Source: Streptomyces mutabilis
GTDB taxonomy: Bacteria > Actinomycetota > Actinomycetes > Streptomycetales > Streptomycetaceae
Reading direction: 5' to 3'
Length of the DNA stretch: 64,000 nt
Assembly (NCBI RefSeq): GCF_014649815.1
Contig: NZ_BMTT01000013.1
Span: 1-64,000 of the forward strand
Positions 58,598 to 64,000 of the stretch are shown here, in pieces. A program made the position numbers and the translations under genes. Below the pieces are notes generated by a model. It was given only the letters and a program-made list of their open reading frames with translations. It ran no database searches and had not been told where the DNA came from. Position 1 is the stretch's first letter; the number at the start of each line of letters is the position of its first letter.

Positions 58598-59815
58598 TCA
58601 CTGCCCGCCGTACGTCCGGCTCATGTTCTGGTACATCGCCTCGGCCTCCCGGCCGAGCTGCGGGCCCGCCAGCCAGGTGTTGTCGAGGGGGCCGATCGAC
58701 GTGTTCGAGACCAGTTTGGTCTCGCCGTCCACCACCCGGAACCAGCCGCCGCCGGAGGACCCGCCGGTCATGGTGCAGCCGATGCGGTACATCGTCGGCA
58801 GCGACGGGCTCAGCGACAGCCGACCGGGACGGTCGACGCACTTGAACATCTTCAGGCCGTTGTACGGCGCGGCGGCCGGGTAACCCCAGGCACCCATACT
58901 GCCGACCTCGGTCGCCGAGGCGGCGGAGAAGTCCACCTCCAGCGCCGCGCCGACCGTCTCCTCCAGGGACTTGCTGCCCTGCTCCGGCTTCACGTGCAGC
59001 ACGGAGTAGTCGTACGCGGCACCGTCGCCGCCCTCCTCCGAACCGCCCTGGATCCACTGGTTCGACGTCGAGGCCCAGTCGGCCCACCAGGTGCCGTACG
59101 GCGCCATCTCGGTGGTCGTCGCTCCCGCCAGCTCCGCCTCGGACTTGTCGAGGTCGTTGTACGACGGCACGAACGCGATGTTCCGGTACCAGCCACCGCT
59201 GACGCCCGCGTGCACGCAGTGGCCCGCCGTCCACACCAGGTTGGACTTGCCCGGGTGATTCACGTCCTTGATGACCGTGCCGGAACAGACCATCGAACCC
59301 TCGGGGGAGTCGAAGAAGACCTTGCCGACCGGCGCGGCGTTCTCGTGGTAGGGCGTCTTCTCGGCCACGGCCTCCACGGGCGCCGGCTCGGGGTCGCTGA
59401 CGCCTTGGTCGGCGGCGGTGTCCTTGGTGGTGACGGTCTTGTCGGCCTCCTTCGCGGACTGCATCCGGTCCGGCTTCCACAAGCCCTCGATCACCGGATT
59501 GACGAAGTCCTTGGCCTCACTGAGCCACTTGTCCTTGTCCCAGTCCTTCCAGCCGCCGTCCTTCCACCGGTCTACGTCGATGCCGTGCTCCTTGAGCCGG
59601 TCCGCGAGGTCGGCCGGGAGTTTGACCTTGCCGTCACCGGTGTCACCGGCCTCGGCCGCCTGGGAAGTGCCGCCGCTCGGCTTCGCGTCGGCCTCGTCCT
59701 CCTGCGAACCGCCGCAGGCGGTCGCGGTGAGCGCCAGCGCGGCGACCAGACCGGTCGCGGCGAGCACGGTGCGCCGCCCACGACGTGGCGCGGCAGGTGC
59801 GGGTGCAAAACGCAT
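58598..59815 (-). CDS. Trypsin-like serine protease, lipoprotein (tandem copy 1)
   Basis: The 405-residue protein has a signal peptide with Arg-rich n-region and lipobox ATAC (C34). A charged Trp/Lys/Asp-rich propeptide (about 62-120, with EHGIDVDRWKDGGWKDW) follows, then an S1/V8-like protease domain. The triad is H199 in WTAGHC, D269 in YDYSVLHV and S354 in GGSSGGGW. The canonical GDSGG reads GSSGG. It would be anchored outside the membrane. The gene just upstream on the same strand is a close paralogue. GGGGG lies before the ATG. Confidence 0.9.
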   Translation of the reverse strand: MRFAPAPAAPRRGRRTVLAATGLVAALALTATACGGSQEDEADAKPSGGTSQAAEAGDTGDGKVKLPADLADRLKEHGIDVDRWKDGGWKDWDKDKWLSEAKDFVNPVIEGLWKPDRMQSAKEADKTVTTKDTAADQGVSDPEPAPVEAVAEKTPYHENAAPVGKVFFDSPEGSMVCSGTVIKDVNHPGKSNLVWTAGHCVHAGVSGGWYRNIAFVPSYNDLDKSEAELAGATTTEMAPYGTWWADWASTSNQWIQGGSEEGGDGAAYDYSVLHVKPEQGSKSLEETVGAALEVDFSAASATEVGSMGAWGYPAAAPYNGLKMFKCVDRPGRLSLSPSLPTMYRIGCTMTGGSSGGGWFRVVDGETKLVSNTSIGPLDNTWLAGPQLGREAEAMYQNMSRTYGGQ

Positions 59816-59945
59816 GGTGAAACTACCCCCGTTGGAACGTATGAGTGTCGAACCTGCAGATGTGGTGGAGCGCGGGGCGCGCGGGCGCAGGTCCGGCCCG
59901 GCGCCCCCGCCCTCCTACCAGCCGAGCGCTGCGCTCAGCGCGCGC

Positions 59946-61175
59946 TCACTGGCCGGCGAACTTGCCGCTCACCGCGTCGAACACGCCCTTGGCCTCCTCG
60001 CCCAGCCGCGGACCGGCCAGCCAGCCGGCCGTCACCGGGCCGATCGAGGTGTTGGACACCAGCGCCGGCTTGCCGTCGGAACCGTTCGCGACCCAGCCGC
60101 CGCCGGAGGAACCGCCGGTCATGGTGCAGCCGATGCGGTACATCGTCGGGTCCGAGGCGCTGATCGACAGCCGGCCCGGCTTGTCTGCGCACTGGAACAG
60201 CTTCTGACCGTCGTACGGCGGGGCGGCCGGGTAGCCGATCGCCTTCATGCTCTCGACCTCGGGCACGGCGGGAGCGTCGAAGTCCACCGGAAGCGCCGCG
60301 CCGACCGTCTCCTCCAGTGACCTGCCGTCACTGCCCTTCTCCGGCGTCACATGGATGACGGCGAAGTCGTACGAGGCGCCGTCACCGCCGGTCGCTCCGC
60401 CCTGCTCGATCCACTGGTCCGAGGTCTGCGCCCAGTCGCCCCACCAGACGCCGTAGGGAGCGAGGTCCTCCTTGGTGGCGTTCTGCAGTTCCTCGGTCGA
60501 CATGCCCGTGTCGTTGTACGACGGCACGAAGGCGATGTTGCGGTACCAGCCGCCGTTCTTTCCGGCGTGCACGCAGTGACCCGCGGTCCACACCAGATTG
60601 GACTTGCCCGGGTTGGCGGGATCCTTCACGACGGTCGCCGAGCAGACCATCGAGCCCTTCGGGGAGTCGAAGAGCAGCTTGCCGGCCGTGGCGGCGCTGT
60701 CGTGGTACTTGGGCGGGACGGCCTGGGCCTCGACGGGCGCCGGCTCCGGGTCGGTGACGCCCTGGTCACCCGCGAGGTCGCTGTCGTCGACCTGCTGGTC
60801 CGGCTCCTCGGCGTCCCGCATCCGGTCCGGGTCCCACAGGCCCTCGATGATCGGGTTGACGAAGTCCTGCGCCTCACGCAGCCAGTCGTCCTTGTTCCAG
60901 TCCTTCCAGGCGCCGTTCTTCCACTTGTCGACGTCGATCCCGTGTTCCTTGAGCTTGTCCTTGATGTGGTCCGGGATCCGGATCTCGCCGTTGCCCGCGT
61001 CCGCGGCGGACGCGGAGGCCGAGGCGTCGCCACCCGCCACCGCGTCGCCGGACTCACACGCGGTGGCCGTCAGCGCGAGCGCCGAGACAAGGGCCACGGT
61101 GACCGGCACGGGGGAGGTCCTGCGCCGCCCGCGCTGGTGTCCGCGCGTGGTGAACGACGGCCGTATGGATCGCAT
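59946..61175 (-). CDS. Trypsin-like serine protease, lipoprotein (tandem copy 2)
   Basis: The 409-residue paralogue of the next gene shares the whole layout: lipobox TATAC (C40), propeptide with EHGIDVDKWKNGAWKDW, and the triad in WTAGHCVHAG, YDFAVIHV and GGSSGGGW. Most catalytic-domain positions are the same, so the pair arose by tandem duplication. The acidic linker between lipid anchor and propeptide differs. The strong ribosome binding site GGGGGAG can pair with an upstream AACTCCCCC in the leader. Substrate unknown. Confidence 0.9.
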   Translation of the reverse strand: MRSIRPSFTTRGHQRGRRRTSPVPVTVALVSALALTATACESGDAVAGGDASASASAADAGNGEIRIPDHIKDKLKEHGIDVDKWKNGAWKDWNKDDWLREAQDFVNPIIEGLWDPDRMRDAEEPDQQVDDSDLAGDQGVTDPEPAPVEAQAVPPKYHDSAATAGKLLFDSPKGSMVCSATVVKDPANPGKSNLVWTAGHCVHAGKNGGWYRNIAFVPSYNDTGMSTEELQNATKEDLAPYGVWWGDWAQTSDQWIEQGGATGGDGASYDFAVIHVTPEKGSDGRSLEETVGAALPVDFDAPAVPEVESMKAIGYPAAPPYDGQKLFQCADKPGRLSISASDPTMYRIGCTMTGGSSGGGWVANGSDGKPALVSNTSIGPVTAGWLAGPRLGEEAKGVFDAVSGKFAGQ

Positions 61176-61181
61176 GGTGGT

Positions 61182-61246
61182 AACTCCCCCTGGTGTGAAC
61201 TGCACTGGAACGGCACCACACACTATTCGTTCGCTGTGGGGGAGTT
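61182..61246 (-). promoter_or_regulatory. Possible ribosome-binding-site-sequestering hairpin before protease copy 2
   Basis: On the minus strand AACTCCCCC (61246-61238) is the exact complement of GGGGGAGTT (61190-61182), which includes the ribosome binding site of the protease. With an A bulge, two more G-C pairs extend the stem to 11 bp. Whether the upstream arm is in the message depends on the start of transcription, which I cannot fix. Confidence 0.45.
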
Positions 61247-61440
61247 CCGACGGTACGGCAACGGTTCGGATACAAGCCGCCTGACCTGGCACGCCCGTTG
61301 AGGCGACGATCCGGACAACCACCCGTAACCCGGCGGACCGCCCGGGGTTGGTAGCGGTGGGGTGCGCGCGGTCCGGGTGCGGCCTCGTGCCGACAGGCAC
61401 CGGCGAGCCGGACGCGTACGGACAGCGGGAGGTCGGAGCC

Positions 61441-62682
61441 GTGGCGACAGGCGCAGTGCGCGGGGCAACCGCGCGGGAGCGCGCTCCGAAGCGCGGGCCG
61501 GTGGGCGACGCGGCGGCCGGCCTCGGTGCGCGCGTTCTTCCGGTCGTTCCGGTCCGGGCCCGGGGGCTCACCGTCGAGGGCGCCGACGGACGCCGCTACC
61601 TCGACTGTGTGTCCGGGGCAGGGGCACTGGTCCTGGGGCACAACCACCCGGTCGCCCTTCAGGCGATCCGCGAGGTCCTCGACACAGGCGCACCCTTGCA
61701 GGTCACGGGCCTCTCCACCCCGGTCGAGGAAGCTTTCGTCACCGAACTGACGCGTACGTTGCCGCCCGGACTCGCCGAGCGTGCGCGCGTGCGGTTCTGC
61801 GAACCGGCCGGGAAGGCCCCTGTTGCCACCGCCGCCGAACTGGTCCGTGCCGCCACCGGCCGAACCCGGGTGATCCCCTCCACGCAAGCGGACCACGGGG
61901 CCTGGCCCGAGTTCGCCGACCGGGGGCCGCAAGAAGCGCTGCCCGCCGGAATGATCGTGGAACCGATCCGGTGCCGGAGCGGTGTGCTTCCCACTGCGGA
62001 CGCCTGGTTGCGCCGAGTGCGCGGCAGCACGGCCGAACGGTGCGTGCCGCTGATCGCCGACGAGACCGAGACGGGCGTCGGGCGGACCGGTGCCTTCTGG
62101 GCGGTCGAACACAGCGGGGTCGTCCCCGACGTCCTGGTCCTTTCCAAGGCGATCGGCGGCGGACTGCCCCTGGCCGCCGTGGTGTACCGCGACGACCTGC
62201 ACACGGGCGAGGGGGGCGCGTTCCGCGGCAATCAACTCGCCGTGGCCGCGGGCGCGGCCACTCTCGCTCACGTCCGCGAACACCGTCTCGCCGAACACGC
62301 GGCAGCCCTGGGGGGTCGGACGCTGGCCCGACTGCACGGCCTGGCCGAGAAGTTCTCGTGCGTCGGCACCGTGCGGGGGCGCGGACTGATGATCGGCGTC
62401 GAGATGACGGCACCGGACTGCACGGCCGACGCCGGCCCGCAGGGCGTTCGCCTAGGTGCCGCTGTCGCTGTCGCTGTCCGGCGGGAGTGTCTGCGCCGCG
62501 GGTTGATCGTGGACGTCGCGGGTCCGTCCGGGAGCGTCGTACGGCTGCTGCCGCCGCTGATCGTCACCGAGGAGCAGATGTCGGCGGTTCTGGACCGCTT
62601 CGCGGACGCGGTGCAGGCGGTGGAGCGAAGCCCGAGCGATCACGCCCCACCGCGCGGCATGCGCGCCGCGCGCCAGCCGTAG
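61441..62682 (+). CDS. Class III aminotransferase of a siderophore locus
   Basis: The 413-residue PLP enzyme has the class III signature DETETGVGRTGAFWAVEHSG with the PLP-contacting aspartate and lysine K236 in VLSKAIGGG. It resembles diaminobutyrate-type aminotransferases (GAGALVLGHNHP, FRGNQLAVAAGAATL). The region around the phosphate-binding SGADAVE motif is altered (FCEPAGKAPVATAAE), so the substrate may be unusual. It precedes an IucA/IucC synthetase and would supply a diamine or amino building block. GTG 61441 has GGGAGG 8 bases upstream; an in-frame ATG at 61348 is less likely. Confidence 0.85.
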   Translation: MATGAVRGATARERAPKRGPVGDAAAGLGARVLPVVPVRARGLTVEGADGRRYLDCVSGAGALVLGHNHPVALQAIREVLDTGAPLQVTGLSTPVEEAFVTELTRTLPPGLAERARVRFCEPAGKAPVATAAELVRAATGRTRVIPSTQADHGAWPEFADRGPQEALPAGMIVEPIRCRSGVLPTADAWLRRVRGSTAERCVPLIADETETGVGRTGAFWAVEHSGVVPDVLVLSKAIGGGLPLAAVVYRDDLHTGEGGAFRGNQLAVAAGAATLAHVREHRLAEHAAALGGRTLARLHGLAEKFSCVGTVRGRGLMIGVEMTAPDCTADAGPQGVRLGAAVAVAVRRECLRRGLIVDVAGPSGSVVRLLPPLIVTEEQMSAVLDRFADAVQAVERSPSDHAPPRGMRAARQP

Positions 62683-62726
62683 TGAAACACCCCAGCCCAG
62701 GCCCCAGCACGTCACGAGGAGCCGCC

Positions 62727-64000
62727 TTGCACACCACGCCCGCACAGGAACCGGCGGCCACCGCGGACGCCGGACCGTCCAGGGCCGCTTCCGCCGCCCG
62801 CGCCGCCCACCCGCCGGCCTTCGGAGCCGTTCCCGACTCCGGGGCGGTGTCCGGCGCCGATCCGGTGTCCGGGCCCGCCCCCGGCGCCGTTCCCGCGCCC
62901 GCGTCCCCCGTCGACGCGTCGGCCGGGTCCGGTCCGTACGCCGAGGCGCAGGCCACGGCCGTGGAGAACCTGCTCCGCTGCTGGGCGCGCGAGACCGACG
63001 CCCGTGCTCCCTTCGACGGCACCCTCGCGGTACCACTCCCGGCGAGCGGTACCGCCCTGGCCGTTCCCGTCCTCTACTGGTCACCGACGGGACGGCACCG
63101 CTTCGGCGTCCCGCGCCTGGCCGACGCGCCCGCCTCGGCTCCGCCCGTCGACGCCGTCACCCTCGCCGCCCTGCTCGCGCGGGAAACGGCCGACGGACGC
63201 GGGCCCGACGGGACCGACCTCGTGGCCCGCGTCGCCGACTCCGTCCGCCGTACCGCCGTGATCCTCCGTGAACGGCCGAGAAGCCCGGCGCACCACCCTT
63301 CCGCCTGCGACGGACCCGCACCCTACGTCCACTGCACCACTTCCCCCGAGCCGGACCTCTTCCTCGCCGCCGAGCAGGCGCTCGTCCTCGGGCATCCACT
63401 GCATCCCACCCCCAAGAGCCGGGAGGGCCTCACCGAGGCGGAGGCGCGGCTGTACGCACCCGAACTGCGCGGGTCCTTCCCCCTGCACTGGCTGGCCGTC
63501 GCCCCCTCAGCCCTGGCCACCGACTCCGCGTGGACCGAAGGAGGCCGCCCGGTCACCGCGCCCCGGCTCATCGCGCGCCTCGCGGGAGACGGGCCGGCGT
63601 CGCCGGAGGGACACGCGCTTCTGCCCCTGCACCCCTGGCAGTTCCGCGCCGTACGGCACCGCCCGGAGATCGCGGCCCTGCTGGAAGCCGGGCTGGTCGG
63701 GGATCTCGGCGTCCAGGGCACCCACTGGTACCCCACCTCTTCCCTGCGGACCGTCCACCGCACCGGCGCCTGCGCCATGCTCAAGCTCTCCCTGGCCCTG
63801 CACATCACCAACTCACGCCGGGAGAACCTCCGCAAGGAACTGTTTCGCGGCGTCGAGGTGCACCGTCTGCTGCGCAGGGGCCTGTCCCGCCAGTGGCAAG
63901 CCGCCCACCCGGACTTCGACATCGTCCGCGACCCGGCCTGGCTGGCCGTCGACGACCCGGACGGCAGGCCCGTCCGGGGGCTCGACGTCGTCATCCGGCA
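62727..64000 (+). CDS. IucA/IucC-family siderophore synthetase, 3' end outside window
   Basis: At least 424 residues of an NRPS-independent siderophore (NIS) synthetase. After an Ala/Pro/Gly-rich N-terminal extension of about 70 residues come family motifs LVLGHPLHPTPKSREGL (ATP/substrate site), LLPLHPWQF, YPTSSLRTVH and KLSLALHITNSRRENLRK. Such enzymes join citrate or a dicarboxylate to an amine through an acyl adenylate. The TTG start at 62727 has GAGGAG 6 bases upstream. It is 44 bases after the aminotransferase, so the two form an operon. The reading frame is open to the window edge. Confidence 0.9.
   Translation, partial: MHTTPAQEPAATADAGPSRAASAARAAHPPAFGAVPDSGAVSGADPVSGPAPGAVPAPASPVDASAGSGPYAEAQATAVENLLRCWARETDARAPFDGTLAVPLPASGTALAVPVLYWSPTGRHRFGVPRLADAPASAPPVDAVTLAALLARETADGRGPDGTDLVARVADSVRRTAVILRERPRSPAHHPSACDGPAPYVHCTTSPEPDLFLAAEQALVLGHPLHPTPKSREGLTEAEARLYAPELRGSFPLHWLAVAPSALATDSAWTEGGRPVTAPRLIARLAGDGPASPEGHALLPLHPWQFRAVRHRPEIAALLEAGLVGDLGVQGTHWYPTSSLRTVHRTGACAMLKLSLALHITNSRRENLRKELFRGVEVHRLLRRGLSRQWQAAHPDFDIVRDPAWLAVDDPDGRPVRGLDVVIR

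Overview
The window is high-GC DNA from an actinomycete, almost certainly a Streptomyces. The evidence is the strong G/C bias at third codon positions, GTG and TTG starts, tRNA without an encoded CCA, many start codons that sit directly behind a -10-like hexamer, and a gene order (osaC-osaAB-ftsK-rimO-pgsA-cinA-clgR, recA-recX, gluABCD-gluRK, miaB-miaA-dapF-hflX) that I know from the S. coelicolor chromosome core. It is ordinary housekeeping chromosome with no insertion sequence, prophage or CRISPR array, and accessory content appears only at the right edge. Layout: 1-1.0 kb is the 3' end of a 5S rRNA gene (end of an rRNA operon), a shortened StrS-type aminotransferase-like gene and tRNA-Thr(GGT). 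1.0-10.8 kb is the osmoadaptation locus: OsaC (anti-sigma kinase/PAS/GAF/PP2C) divergent from OsaA (giant poly-HAMP hybrid kinase) and OsaB. 10.9-18.8 kb carries DNA translocation and envelope functions (ftsK, RodZ-like gene), rimO-pgsA-cinA, the Clp regulator ClgR and a Dps protein. 18.8-27.1 kb has a decayed ArsR regulator beside an SRPBCC gene, then the repair pair lhr-nei2 on the minus strand. 26.2-28.1 kb is an AraC regulator with an AzlCD exporter. 28.1-33.1 kb has small conserved genes, an AI-2E-type transporter, then recA-recX behind an SOS-like promoter. 33.4-42.0 kb has a FAD monooxygenase, the glutamate ABC importer gluABCD, its divergent two-component system gluRK and a TAXI receptor gene convergent with gluK. 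42.1-46.4 kb has a MazG-like pyrophosphohydrolase, a CPA2 antiporter with TrkA-C subunit and a NarL-type two-component system. 46.6-58.5 kb is the tRNA-modification and stringent-response block: miaB, a LigB-like gene, two small minus-strand genes, miaA, a membrane protein, dapF, rshA, an M1 peptidase and hflX. 58.6-61.2 kb holds two tandem lipoprotein serine proteases. 61.4-64.0 kb starts an NRPS-independent siderophore locus (class III aminotransferase, then an IucA/IucC synthetase that runs off the window). How the genes work together: three signalling loci (Osa, GluRK, NarL-type) lie among the core genes. recA-recX, lhr-nei2 and dps serve DNA maintenance. rimO, miaA and miaB tune translation. 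The most notable points are loss of PLP-binding residues in the StrS-like gene, the 12-HAMP array of OsaA, a degenerate ppGpp-synthetase domain in RshA beside an intact HD hydrolase, the lone TAXI receptor next to GluK, a possible Shine-Dalgarno-sequestering hairpin upstream of one protease, and about a dozen apparently leaderless genes. No wholly new multi-gene system could be demonstrated from sequence alone.
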